A DNA stretch of 64,000 nt from Bacillus sp. REN3 (GTDB lineage: Bacteria > Bacillota > Bacilli > Bacillales > Cytobacillaceae): NCBI RefSeq assembly GCF_017912555.1, contig NZ_JAERSD010000001.1:250782-314781 (forward strand). The letters run 5' to 3'. A program made the translations under genes and the position numbers. Below, piece by piece: positions 55,641 through 63,890 of the stretch (position 1 is the first letter of the stretch; each line of letters begins with the position of its first letter). The notes below the pieces were generated by a model. The model searched no databases. It was given only the letters and a program-made list of their open reading frames with translations, and was not told the DNA's origin.

Positions 55641-55874
55641 CCCTATAAATGAAAAGAATGCTTCCCTTGCGTACCCTGTTTCCCAGTTGCAGCGGAAAAG
55701 TAAAAGATTATCCGGTTTTTTCAGTGTTTTTTTAAAAAGTAAAAGTGAATCCGTCGTTTATCGGAATTTGGCAATGATTTACATATCACCCTCCTGAGTA
55801 GCTGAAATGACAGACTGTTAAAGTTGCCAATAAGCATTAAAAGGAGAAATTTGTATTTTGTGGAGAAAAAAATA
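55641..55874. other. AT-rich region between the tandem repeat and the SRPBCC gene
   Basis: No gene seen. AT-rich, leading into the promoter-operator of the next operon. Confidence 0.4.
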
Positions 55875-55928
55875 TTGAATATAACACTAAATGGTGTTAT
55901 GATGCAAAACGACACTAAAAGGTGTTAT
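55875..55928 (+). promoter_or_regulatory. Promoter with two ArsR-type operators
   Basis: TTGAAT (55875-55880), 17-base spacer and TATGAT (55898-55903). The spacer is filled by the palindrome ATAACACTAAATGGTGTTAT (55881-55900), and a near-copy ACGACACTAAAAGGTGTTAT lies at 55909-55928, 28 bases on. The ArsR-family gene of the same operon is the obvious ligand-controlled repressor. Confidence 0.82.
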
Positions 55929-55948
55929 TATATCTTGGAGGTCATTCA

Positions 55949-56362
55949 ATGAATACAATGCCTGAAATCCGAAAAAAGATTGTACTAAATGCTCCTATTG
56001 AAAAAGTCTGGAAGGCCGTTTCTACGTCCGAAGGGATTGCTGCATGGTGGATGCCGAATACATTTACACCCGAAGTCGGCCATGAATTTTTGCTGCATAC
56101 AGGACAGTTTGGTGATTCACCTTGTAAAGTGACCGAAATAGACCCTCCAAATCGGGTTGGATTCGATTGGGGCAAAGATTGGCATCTTGAATTTGAATTG
56201 AAGCAATTAGGGGAAAAAACAGAATTCACGCTGATCCATTCAGGATGGGATCCTGAAAAAACAACTGAATTCGGCCAGCCTCACTCAATTGTCCAGGGAA
56301 TCATGGACAGCGGCTGGGATAAGATTGTAAACGAAAAATTGCCATCCTACCTAGAGGTTTAA
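55949..56362 (+). CDS. SRPBCC (AHSA1-type) domain protein
   Basis: A 137-residue START/Bet v1-like fold: IRKKIVLNAPIEKVWKAVSTSEGIAAWWMPN, VGFDWGKDWHLEFELKQLGEKTEFTLIHSGWDPE, ending with a long C-terminal helix. Such proteins bind hydrophobic ligands; none is known here. ATG 55949 follows TTGGAGGT. It is paired with the ArsR regulator one base downstream, a common SRPBCC-ArsR module. Confidence 0.87.
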   Translation: MNTMPEIRKKIVLNAPIEKVWKAVSTSEGIAAWWMPNTFTPEVGHEFLLHTGQFGDSPCKVTEIDPPNRVGFDWGKDWHLEFELKQLGEKTEFTLIHSGWDPEKTTEFGQPHSIVQGIMDSGWDKIVNEKLPSYLEV

Positions 56363-56363
56363 T

Positions 56364-56693
56364 ATGGGCGCAGCAGAAGCAAAATATGATGTTTTCCAGG
56401 CTGTAGCCGAACCTACACGAAGGAAGATCTTAAAATTGCTTTCAAAAGAGGAAATGCCAATTGCTGCCATTACGGATAACTTTCCAATCACGCGGAATGC
56501 CATCAATAAACACTTGTTTGTACTGTCGGAAGCGGGCCTGGTATCGAGCAGGAAGGCAGGCAGGGAAACACGCTATCGCCTGGAGCCAGAACCATTGAAG
56601 GAATTGCAGGAGTGGCTGTCCTTCTTTGAAGTTTACTGGGATAATAAGCTGCAAAATCTCAAGGATTACCTGGAATCTGATGGAGGGAAATAA
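56364..56693 (+). CDS. ArsR/SdpR-family transcriptional repressor
   Basis: A 109-residue winged helix protein: AVAEPTRRKILKLLSKEEMPIAAI, NAINKHLFVLSEAGLVSSRKAGRETRYRL. No metal-binding cysteines, so it belongs to the non-metal SdpR-like branch. It likely represses the two-gene operon through the duplicated palindrome at 55881-55928. The start lies one base after the previous stop. Confidence 0.9.
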   Translation: MGAAEAKYDVFQAVAEPTRRKILKLLSKEEMPIAAITDNFPITRNAINKHLFVLSEAGLVSSRKAGRETRYRLEPEPLKELQEWLSFFEVYWDNKLQNLKDYLESDGGK

Positions 56694-56724
56694 TCATTCG
56701 CCTAGAAAAGTACGATATGATGGG

Positions 56725-56757
56725 GAAGCACGGTATTTGACCGTGCTTCTTATTGTT
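56725..56757 (+). terminator. Rho-independent terminator after the ArsR gene
   Basis: GAAGCACGGT (56725-56734) and ACCGTGCTTC (56740-56749) followed by TTATTGTT. Confidence 0.85.
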
Positions 56758-56828
56758 CAGGCTTAACAAAACAAGGTGGAAAGGCTACACTAATACTAAA
56801 TTGATCGCGGACCAGGAAGGAGCAGCCC

Positions 56829-59800
56829 ATGGAGATCGAACTGAATCATAAGAAAATCAAAGAGTTATGCGGGCCTGTTTCCTACAAGAAAGGTCAAGCT
56901 TTTTGCCATGGCGGAAAAGTCAGGCATGTGAAAGATAATGAAAATCAAGTGGCAGCGATTGTAACGGGGACAGAGGCATTTGAAGTCATAGTCAAAAAAG
57001 AAGCAGATGGGCAATTCAAAACGAAGTGTTCCTGCCCTGTGCTGGCATCCGTTGAATACGAATGCCAGCACGTCGCAGCCGTGCTGCTTTCCATCCTTGA
57101 TCAGCAACAGGCGATGAATGAAGGAAGCGACAACCCCAGCACCATGACAAATCACTTGCTGACTATCTTCGATAGCAAGCAGCAATGGCCGAGCGGCAGC
57201 CAGTTGTATTTCGAGACAAGGAGAGTGCTGCAAACACAGTTTAAGATCAAGCCGTTCGATATCGGTGAAGGCTATAAGCTATTTGGCACTTCTATAAACA
57301 TAAGTGCAGAAACTGTACTTGATCTATCCGGGTTTTTGTATGATGTCCATGCTGGGCAAAAGAGCATGTTTTCACAGAGATTCCAGTATGACCCCGAGAA
57401 GCATTGTTTCGATCACGGCACAAACCTTGTCATAACCAAACTGATTGAAATGGTTGCAGACGGCAAACAGGGGATGAGCGAAGATGGCGCGTGGATCCTG
57501 ATCCCACCGTCATATTGGGAACAGCTGCTTCCGCTGCTGAAAAATACGCGCGTTATGCTAGAATACAATGGACATTCGATAGACGGCATGGGTGATACAA
57601 AGAAGGAGTTGCCTCTGCGATTCACCATTCAAGAAGCTGAGAATGGAAGCGGCTATTTATCGATAGATGGAATGGACCAAATTCTTATCATGAAGCCTTA
57701 TGGTTCCGTTCTTTCTAACGGAAAACTGATCAAACTTCAAACGGAAGACTGCGACCGATTATTTGAATTGAGAAAGCTTCTTGATGCCTCAAGAACAAAT
57801 CATATCCTGATTGGAAAAGAGCAGGCAGGCGTTTTTATGGAAAAAGTGATACCGGGCCTGAGAAAGATTGGAGAAGTCAAGGTGGAAGGAGATTTCCGCC
57901 AGCGGTTCAAGAGAACACCACTTGTTGCCAGGCTATATCTTGACCGGGTAAAGAATAGGCTGCTCGCTGGACTTGAGTTCCATTATGGAAATATCATGCT
58001 CAATCCGCTGGAAAACATGGAGTTCCCCTCTGGCACGATGGTTTTGAGGGATGTGGACAAGGAAGAGATGATCCTCGAATTGATGGAGGAAAGTTCCTTT
58101 GCCAGGACGGAAAGCGGTTATTTCCTGCAGAATGATGAATTGGAGTATGAATTTTTATATCATATGGTGCCAAAGCTTGAGAAGTTTGTGCGAATCTATG
58201 CCACCACGGCTGTGCGGAATCGGATATTTAAAGCGCCGGCACCGCCTAGAATAAATGTAAAGGTGAAAAAGGAGCGGACCAACTGGCTTGAATTCAAATT
58301 TCAAATCGAAGGAATACCTGAACAGCAGATTCGTGAATTGCTTGAAGCGCTTGAGGAAAAGCGGAAATACTTCCGCTTGCGAAGCGGTTCTCTCATGTCC
58401 CTTGAGACAAGGGAGTTCGAGGAAATCCAGAGATTCCTGAAGACCGGCCCAATCCAGGCGGAAGATTTGGAAAAAGGGTTGAACGTGCCGCTTGTTCGGG
58501 GAATGGGATTCATCGAAGCTTCTGAAGATCAAGGCATCTTCATGCCAGAGGAGTCGTTCCGTCAGTTCCTTGATGAAATAAACAGCCCGGGAAGCTTTGA
58601 ATATGAGGTTCCGCAGAATCTGGCTAACATTTTAAGAGACTATCAGGTACAGGGCTACCAATGGATGAAGAAGCTTGCCAGCTATGGGTTCGGAGGGGTT
58701 CTTGCTGACGATATGGGACTGGGGAAGACCTTGCAAAGCATTGCCTTTATTTCTTCCGAATTACCTGTTATCCGGAAAATGCAGCTGCCAGTGCTTATTG
58801 TTTGTCCTTCTTCGTTAACGTATAACTGGCTTGGCGAATTCATGAAATTCACCCCTGAAATCCAGGCAGCAATAGCGGATGGCCAGAAGAGCGAAAGGAA
58901 AGGGATATTGGATGGAGCAAAGAATTTCGATGTCATCATCACTTCCTACACCTTATTGCGGCAGGATATCCAATTATACGAAAAGCTGCCATTCCATACA
59001 GTGTTTTTCGATGAGGCACAAGCATTCAAGAATCCGCTGACTCAGACTGCGAAGGCTGTCATCAAGCTTCAGGCTAAGAACAGGTTCGCACTTACCGGGA
59101 CGCCGATCGAGAACGCAATCGAGGAATTATGGTCAATCTACCGGGGGGTTTTTCCTGAGTTATTCCAGGGATTGAAGGAATACAGCCAGCTTTCCAGAAA
59201 AACTATTTCCAGAAGAATCCGCCCTTTCATGCTGCGGCGTGTGAAGGAAGATGTCCTCGAAGAACTCCCTGGTAAAATGGAGTCTATCCATGTATCCGAA
59301 CTCCTACCTGAACAAAAAAAACTGTATGCTGCCTATTTAGCTAAACTAAGGCATGAGACATTGAAGCATCTAGATAAAGAAACAATCCGAAAAAACAGGA
59401 TTAAAATCCTTGCGGGGTTGACAAGATTGAGGCAAATCTGCTGCCACCCGGCTCTGTTTGTCGAAGGATATAAAGGAAGCTCAGCGAAATTTGAACAGCT
59501 TCTTAAAATTGTGGATGAATCAAAGCAGACAGGCAGGAGAGTATTGATTTTCTCCCAGTTCACCAAAATGCTGAACCTGATTGGCAGGGAACTGGCGTTT
59601 CGGGGAATCCCTTACTTTTATCTTGATGGACAAACTCCGCCAGAAGAAAGAGTCACCGCATGTGCCAGATATAATGCAGGCGAACGGGATTTCTTTTTGA
59701 TTTCGTTGAAAGCGGGTGGCTCAGGCTTGAATCTGGCAGGAGCCGACACAGTGATTCTCTATGACCTGTGGTGGAATCCGGCCGTAGAGGAGCAGGCGTC

Positions 59801-59987
59801 AGATCGTGCCCACAGGATGGGACAGAAAAGCACCGTCCAGGTCATCAAGCTTCTCTCAAGCGGTACGATAGAGGAAAAGATGAATGACCTCCAGGAGAAG
59901 AAGCGAGGCATGATTGAGGAAATCATTGAAGAACGGAATTCGGCAATTTTGACTGAGGATGATATAAGGGAAATTTTGATGATATGA
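56829..59987 (+). CDS. SNF2-family helicase with SWIM zinc finger
   Basis: A 1052-residue protein. The N-terminus has a SWIM zinc finger (CSC near residue 65 and CQHVAAVLL near 80). The middle is the bacterial SNF2 extension, and the C-terminal half is the two-lobe ATPase: DDMGLGKTLQSIAF, DEAQ box FFDEAQAFKN, LTGTPIEN, and motifs V-VI ISLKAGGSGLNLAGADTVI and DRAHRMGQ. It acts as a double-stranded DNA translocase; the partner is not known. AAGGAG precedes the ATG. The UGA-containing redox gene begins 16 bases after its stop, probably in the same transcript. Confidence 0.93.
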   Translation: MEIELNHKKIKELCGPVSYKKGQAFCHGGKVRHVKDNENQVAAIVTGTEAFEVIVKKEADGQFKTKCSCPVLASVEYECQHVAAVLLSILDQQQAMNEGSDNPSTMTNHLLTIFDSKQQWPSGSQLYFETRRVLQTQFKIKPFDIGEGYKLFGTSINISAETVLDLSGFLYDVHAGQKSMFSQRFQYDPEKHCFDHGTNLVITKLIEMVADGKQGMSEDGAWILIPPSYWEQLLPLLKNTRVMLEYNGHSIDGMGDTKKELPLRFTIQEAENGSGYLSIDGMDQILIMKPYGSVLSNGKLIKLQTEDCDRLFELRKLLDASRTNHILIGKEQAGVFMEKVIPGLRKIGEVKVEGDFRQRFKRTPLVARLYLDRVKNRLLAGLEFHYGNIMLNPLENMEFPSGTMVLRDVDKEEMILELMEESSFARTESGYFLQNDELEYEFLYHMVPKLEKFVRIYATTAVRNRIFKAPAPPRINVKVKKERTNWLEFKFQIEGIPEQQIRELLEALEEKRKYFRLRSGSLMSLETREFEEIQRFLKTGPIQAEDLEKGLNVPLVRGMGFIEASEDQGIFMPEESFRQFLDEINSPGSFEYEVPQNLANILRDYQVQGYQWMKKLASYGFGGVLADDMGLGKTLQSIAFISSELPVIRKMQLPVLIVCPSSLTYNWLGEFMKFTPEIQAAIADGQKSERKGILDGAKNFDVIITSYTLLRQDIQLYEKLPFHTVFFDEAQAFKNPLTQTAKAVIKLQAKNRFALTGTPIENAIEELWSIYRGVFPELFQGLKEYSQLSRKTISRRIRPFMLRRVKEDVLEELPGKMESIHVSELLPEQKKLYAAYLAKLRHETLKHLDKETIRKNRIKILAGLTRLRQICCHPALFVEGYKGSSAKFEQLLKIVDESKQTGRRVLIFSQFTKMLNLIGRELAFRGIPYFYLDGQTPPEERVTACARYNAGERDFFLISLKAGGSGLNLAGADTVILYDLWWNPAVEEQASDRAHRMGQKSTVQVIKLLSSGTIEEKMNDLQEKKRGMIEEIIEERNSAILTEDDIREILMI

Positions 59988-60003
59988 AAAGGAGTAGATG
60001 AAT

Positions 60004-60480
60004 ATGGGAAACCAAGGGCTGAAAATTGGCGTTCGGGCGCCTGAATTTACATTGCCGTCAACTAGCGGAAAGCAATTGAGCCTATCGGACTTTGAACAAC
60101 AGCCAGTGATCATCGTTTTCCTGCGCGGAACATGGTGACCGAACTGCAGGAAACAGCTGGTCCAGCTGAATGAATTCTATGACATGCTGTATGATAAAGG
60201 AATCCAGATCATCGCGATTGCGGGACAGAAACTCAAGGGCATACAAATGTACGTGGAAGCTGAAGGAATCAAGATTCCAATACTATCGGATGAATCAAGG
60301 GAAGTGATCAAAGCTTATGAGGTGTTTGTTCCGATTAAATGGGACAGCTTCAGGATAGCAGCTCCGAGTACGTATATTCTCGATAACAGACATACGATCG
60401 TATACAGCTATATCGGTGAATCCCAATTCGACCGTCCAGCGATTGAGGATATCCTGGAAAAGATCGATTCAGGACTGTAA
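60004..60480 (+). CDS. Peroxiredoxin-like protein with in-frame UGA at the catalytic position (candidate selenoprotein)
   Basis: Reading through one UGA, the frame encodes 158 residues of the AhpC/TSA-like thioredoxin fold: LKIGVRAPEFTLPSTSGKQL, IVFLRGTW-U-PNCRKQLVQL, GIQIIAIAGQKLKG, PSTYILDNRHTIVYSYIG. The UGA (60136-60138, codon 45) stands exactly where relatives have the reactive Cys of a TWCPNC motif, and the second Cys (48) is intact. No other stop or frameshift is present. A hairpin with GGUC in its loop lies 20 bases after the UGA. Start ATG 60004 with AAAAGGAG upstream. Alternative: a pseudogene from a single Cys-to-stop change. A conventional annotation would call only the part from 60184 or mark it broken. 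Confidence 0.75.
60154..60168 (+). promoter_or_regulatory. Candidate bacterial SECIS hairpin
   Basis: CAGCT-GGTCC-AGCTG: five to six base pairs closing a GGUCC (or GUC) loop. The loop begins 20 bases after the UGA, within the 16-37-base window known for bacterial SECIS elements, and has G at its first positions. The GGUC apical motif is like that of E. coli fdhF, which SelB recognises. Confidence 0.65.
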
Positions 60481-60526
60481 ACCAATCAAATGTTGGAGGA
60501 CTTACGGGGAGTAGCGGAATCAAATA

Positions 60527-60567
60527 AAGACGGACAGGAGAGCAGCAGCTGTTCGCCTGTCCGTCTT
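60527..60567. terminator. Hairpin after the UGA-containing gene
   Basis: AAGACGGACAGG and CCTGTCCGTCTT form a 12-bp stem. There is no T tract on the plus side, so termination is uncertain. Confidence 0.5.
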
Positions 60568-60773
60568 ATAAAGTGTTTTGATCCGTTACCTGGTTTTGCC
60601 CAGCTCCTGGCCCATCAGTCCACGGACAGGGACTGAGCCTTCGCGAAGGGATTACTGCCTTTAGCCTGCTCGATTTGTCTCTTGCTCTGTGCCATGTGTG
60701 CCGGAGTCCATGCTGCAAGAGGAAGGGGCAGTTTCAGGCACCATCCCTTTTCATAAAAAGCCTTGCAATTTTC

Positions 60774-61613
60774 TCATTTTACTGATTCATTTTCTAAATA
60801 AGCTTTTAGCGTCTGCTGAAGGGTGCCTCTTGTTTCCGCCTTTTCGGAAAAAGAAATGCCAGTTTGGATCATTTTCGTCACAAGCTCAGGACGCATACCG
60901 GAAATTACGGCTTTCGATCCCATCATCGAAATGCCCTTCAGGACTTTCTGGAATTGATCGATTACGTTCATTTCCATGGTCGCGATTCCCGAAAGGTCGA
61001 TGACAAGTGTCTGGATCTTTATTCTTGAGATTTCCATCAGCACTTTCTCTTCAATGATTTGCATCCGATATTCATCAATCATGCCAATCAATGGCAACAC
61101 CGCCACTGAAGGGCTGACAGGAATGATTGGAACCGACAAATGCTCGACAAGCTTCCTTTGTTGATTCAACAGTTCTTCCCTGTATCTACTGTAACTAATG
61201 AAAAAAGTATTCAGAAATTGATCGATCCGGTCATTGATCGTTTTTTCCAGTTCGAAAAAATCCTCACGGTTGTGCTCAACTTTTGACATCTTGTCGTATT
61301 GATATAAAAAGCGCCATAAAGTCCTGCGGATCGCTTGAACCCACTCTAATTTGAAGGCTACCGTCAGTGAATGCTCTGCCCAGGCTACACCCTCCTGTTC
61401 AGCGAAAGCAATTAGCTCGTCTTCCTGTTGATTTATAACATTAACAACTAATTTCTCTGCGTTTTTTAAAAGGTCTATATTGCCTTTCTGTAAAATCTCG
61501 TGGATTTTGGCAGCGACATTCACAGCTTCAGAGAGCAGTTCTTTTTCAAAAAGGTCACGATTGGCGCGAATGAATTCTGTCACCTCTGAGCTGTTATTAT
61601 AGATCTCTTCCAA
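60774..61613 (-). CDS. RsbR-family stressosome STAS protein (RsbRD/YqhA-like)
   Basis: A 279-residue RsbR paralogue: a variable all-helical N-terminal domain (about 1-150) and a C-terminal STAS domain (about 160-275: SVAVLPLIGMIDEYRMQII, VIDLSGIATMEMNVIDQF, VISGMRPELVTKMIQTG). In stressosomes such proteins are phosphorylated by RsbT and control SigB. Here the segments corresponding to the two RsbT-target threonines read MIDEYR and TMEMNV, so neither aligned position is Thr. This resembles the RsbRD type, but the alignment was made by eye. Minus-strand single gene; GGGGTG lies upstream of the ATG. Confidence 0.85.
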   Translation of the reverse strand: MEEIYNNSSEVTEFIRANRDLFEKELLSEAVNVAAKIHEILQKGNIDLLKNAEKLVVNVINQQEDELIAFAEQEGVAWAEHSLTVAFKLEWVQAIRRTLWRFLYQYDKMSKVEHNREDFFELEKTINDRIDQFLNTFFISYSRYREELLNQQRKLVEHLSVPIIPVSPSVAVLPLIGMIDEYRMQIIEEKVLMEISRIKIQTLVIDLSGIATMEMNVIDQFQKVLKGISMMGSKAVISGMRPELVTKMIQTGISFSEKAETRGTLQQTLKAYLENESVK

Positions 61614-62195
61614 ATTATGTACACCCCTTTATAAAATCTCGTTGCCTACCTATTCCTGTTAGTATTCACTTCGAGCACAGTGGAATCCTTCAATGAAAGA
61701 TTATTAATAAAAAATAGAATATGGATAAAGTAAACTTATTATAACATCCCTATAGTAAAATGTGATTCTAGAAGCCCTGGCAAGCTGTGAAGCTTCGAAG
61801 CCGGCAACGCGAGAAACTAAAAGGTGGGGCCGCGTTCGCCAGGACAGTCGGGAAGGATGGATGCTGTAATCATTTCCTTTTGTCCGCTTATCCGTCACTG
61901 CCTGGATCGACCGTTCCTTCTGGAAGAGTCATAGATCCTTTTTACTTCCCATAAATGCTGTGTTCATCCTTTTCGGCTAGGTATGCCCTCATGAAAAAAT
62001 CAAAAATCTCCTGTCAAGCTGGGCTAAACTAACGCAACGGGGGACCATCGGCTTTTAAAATGAAGCAGGATTTGGTAAAATGTTCTGAAAATGAAGAAGC
62101 AATGAAAACAGCATGGTTAATGTGGCACCATTGATTTTTTTCCGGTTTTCTGCGCATCATTGGTTGGATTCACTTGAAGAAGAGGGGGAAAATAA
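61614..62195. other. Intergenic region with a potentially structured segment
   Basis: No supported gene in about 580 bases. Positions 61776-61843 can fold as a three-way junction: CCTGGC/GCCAGG closing helix (61776-61781 with 61838-61843), AAGC/GCTT (61782-61785 with 61792-61795) and AACGCG/CGCGTT (61806-61811 with 61831-61836). It lies upstream of the RsbR-type gene. I could not assign it to a known RNA family. A TATAAT -10 for the minus strand is at 61738-61743. Confidence 0.4.
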
Positions 62196-62198
62196 ACT

Positions 62199-62225
62199 AA
62201 AAAGCCGATCAGGCTTGATCGGCTT
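62199..62225 (-). terminator. Rho-independent terminator of gltT
   Basis: On the minus strand AAGCCGATCA and TGATCGGCTT form a ten-base-pair hairpin ending in TTTTT (top-strand 62199-62203), eight bases beyond the gltT stop. Confidence 0.88.
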
Positions 62226-62232
62226 ACATTAT

Positions 62233-63489
62233 TCAGGATGCCTGTGTAATCGGCTCTGTTTGTTTTTCAGGATTGAAGGCACCTTCCCATTTGGCGATAA
62301 CGATGGCAGCAAGGGAATTTCCAACAACGTTCACAGCTGTCCTGCCCATATCAAGGATTCGGTCGATCCCAGCGATGAAAGCAAGACCTTCAATTGGCAA
62401 ACCTGCTGTTCCAAGTGTCGCCAAGAGAACGACAAACGAAACGCCGGGCACTCCAGCAATTCCTTTTGAAGTGACCATCAATACAAGCATCAGTGAGACC
62501 TGTTCGTAGATTGTCATATCGATACCATACATCTGTGCGATGAAAATGGCAGCAAGTGCCTGATATAGTGTTGAGCCATCAAGGTTAAAAGAATAACCAG
62601 TTGGGATGACGAAAGAGGTAATATGTTTAGGTGCGCCTTCTTTCTCCATTTTATCCATCAGTCTTGGCAGTACCGTTTCCGAGCTTGCTGTTGAGAATGC
62701 CAGGATCAGTTCATCCTTCAGAGTCGCAATCAATTTGAAAATATTGTAGCCTGCCAGTTTTGCGACCGATCCCAATACAACAAGCACGAAGAAAATCATC
62801 GTCCCGTAAACTGTCAGGACAAGCTTGCCGAGCGGGATCAGCGATGCCAGTCCGAATTTGGATACTGTTACACCGATAAGCGCAAATACGCCGAATGGAG
62901 CGAATTTCATGATTTGATTGGTTGCATAGAACATGGCATCGGCCGTTCCCTGGAAAAAGGAGATGACAGGCTTTCCTTTTTCGCCAATCGCCGATATCCC
63001 GAGACCAAAGACAAGAGAGAAGAAGATGATGGCCAGCATATCACCTTCAGCAATGGCTGAAATCGGGTTTGTTGGTACAATTTCGACTATTGTCTGGACC
63101 ATTGACTTGGTCTCTTGTTTTTCCGCTGTATCTACATAACTCGCGATATCTGTTTTATCCAGCTCGCTCATATTCACGCCAGTTCCAGGATGGAATATAT
63201 TCGCGGCAAGGATGCCGACGACAATCGCAATCGTCGTGATGACTTCAAAATAGATGAGTGTTTTTCCGCCGAGCTTTCCAAGCTGCTTAATATCGCCAAC
63301 TCCGGCAACGGCAACAATGATGCTGGCAATTACAATCGGTACGACAATCATTTTAATCAAACGGAGAAAAATATCTCCAATCGGCTGCAGGTATGAGGCA
63401 ACGGCCGGGTTGCCATAAAATACTGCGCCAATGATAATCCCAAGCAAAAGCCCGAGAAAAATCTGTCCTGCTAAACTGATTTTTTTCAT
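62233..63489 (-). CDS. gltT: Proton/sodium-glutamate/aspartate symporter GltT
   Basis: A 418-residue dicarboxylate/amino acid:cation symporter with eight membrane helices and two re-entrant loops. Diagnostic motifs: serine-rich loop AFSTASSETVLPRLM, TM7 motif ATNQIMKFAPFG region and substrate-binding NMDGT-type sequence FNLDGSTLYQALAA, plus IAGIDRILDMGRTAVNVVGN. It matches B. subtilis GltT more than GltP. ATG 63489 is chosen because GGAG on the minus strand lies about eight bases upstream; GTG 63504 contains that site. Controlled by the c-di-AMP riboswitch upstream. Confidence 0.95.
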   Translation of the reverse strand: MKKISLAGQIFLGLLLGIIIGAVFYGNPAVASYLQPIGDIFLRLIKMIVVPIVIASIIVAVAGVGDIKQLGKLGGKTLIYFEVITTIAIVVGILAANIFHPGTGVNMSELDKTDIASYVDTAEKQETKSMVQTIVEIVPTNPISAIAEGDMLAIIFFSLVFGLGISAIGEKGKPVISFFQGTADAMFYATNQIMKFAPFGVFALIGVTVSKFGLASLIPLGKLVLTVYGTMIFFVLVVLGSVAKLAGYNIFKLIATLKDELILAFSTASSETVLPRLMDKMEKEGAPKHITSFVIPTGYSFNLDGSTLYQALAAIFIAQMYGIDMTIYEQVSLMLVLMVTSKGIAGVPGVSFVVLLATLGTAGLPIEGLAFIAGIDRILDMGRTAVNVVGNSLAAIVIAKWEGAFNPEKQTEPITQAS

Positions 63490-63570
63490 TACTAATCTCC
63501 TCACCTTTCAGTAAAATCCATGCTGTGTAAGCGGGTGTGCTGGCAAGGGAAACATCAGTTTTTTCTCAGC

Positions 63571-63596
63571 AAAAAAAGACACCGGATGTGTCTTTT
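63571..63596 (-). terminator. Riboswitch expression-platform terminator
   Basis: On the minus strand AAAAGACAC (63596-63588) and GTGTCTTTT (63582-63574) enclose five bases and are followed by TTTT. It lies between the c-di-AMP aptamer and gltT, where terminator formation would switch the gene off. Confidence 0.85.
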
Positions 63597-63599
63597 CAC

Positions 63600-63748
63600 A
63601 GAGATCATGATCATCTGTTCCCATAGGACGCTTACGAGGTTAGCTGACGGGTTAGGACTCGGAAACGCAAAGCCCTTTCAAAAATGAATTCACCCCATGC
63701 GGAAAACCGCAGATTGGTTCCCCCGTTCTTTAACAAGATTAAGCGGAA
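63600..63748 (-). ncRNA. c-di-AMP riboswitch (ydaO/yuaA class) upstream of gltT
   Basis: The minus-strand sequence contains the conserved blocks of this class in order: AAAGAACGGGGGAACCAA, GGGGTGAATTCATTTTTGAA with an intervening CGGTTTTCCG hairpin, and CCTAACCCGTCAGCTAACCT followed by CGTAAGCG. The ends CGCTTA and TAAGCG can close the first helix. A terminator hairpin follows and a TATAAT -10 lies just upstream (63748-63753). c-di-AMP binding is known to turn such genes off. Glutamate/aspartate uptake fits, since c-di-AMP limits potassium and osmolyte import. Confidence 0.9.
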
Positions 63749-63890
63749 ATTATACTAGTAAATATTATATTAATATCTTAAATTTGTAAATGGAAAAACA
63801 ACAAAAAATACGTTTTTAGGTGTTTTTTTGAAAATAAAGCTATATTGAAATATTTTGAATAAAACAAAAAACATTCCCCTTTTTTAGACA

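Noticed and set aside
60004..60138. Treating the peroxiredoxin-like gene as a simple pseudogene or as a short ORF starting at 60184
   Set aside because: The frame is otherwise intact, the stop is UGA exactly at the catalytic position, and a SECIS-like hairpin follows. The pseudogene explanation is kept as the alternative, not the main call.
60640..60720. Minus-strand 26-codon frame starting MAQSKRQIEQAKG, suggestive of a small spore protein
   Set aside because: No ribosome site, short, and no convincing match to a known small acid-soluble spore protein family.
61704..61898. Minus-strand 64-codon frame upstream of the RsbR-type gene
   Set aside because: It crosses the structured segment, has no ribosome site, and its composition is typical of non-coding GC-rich DNA.
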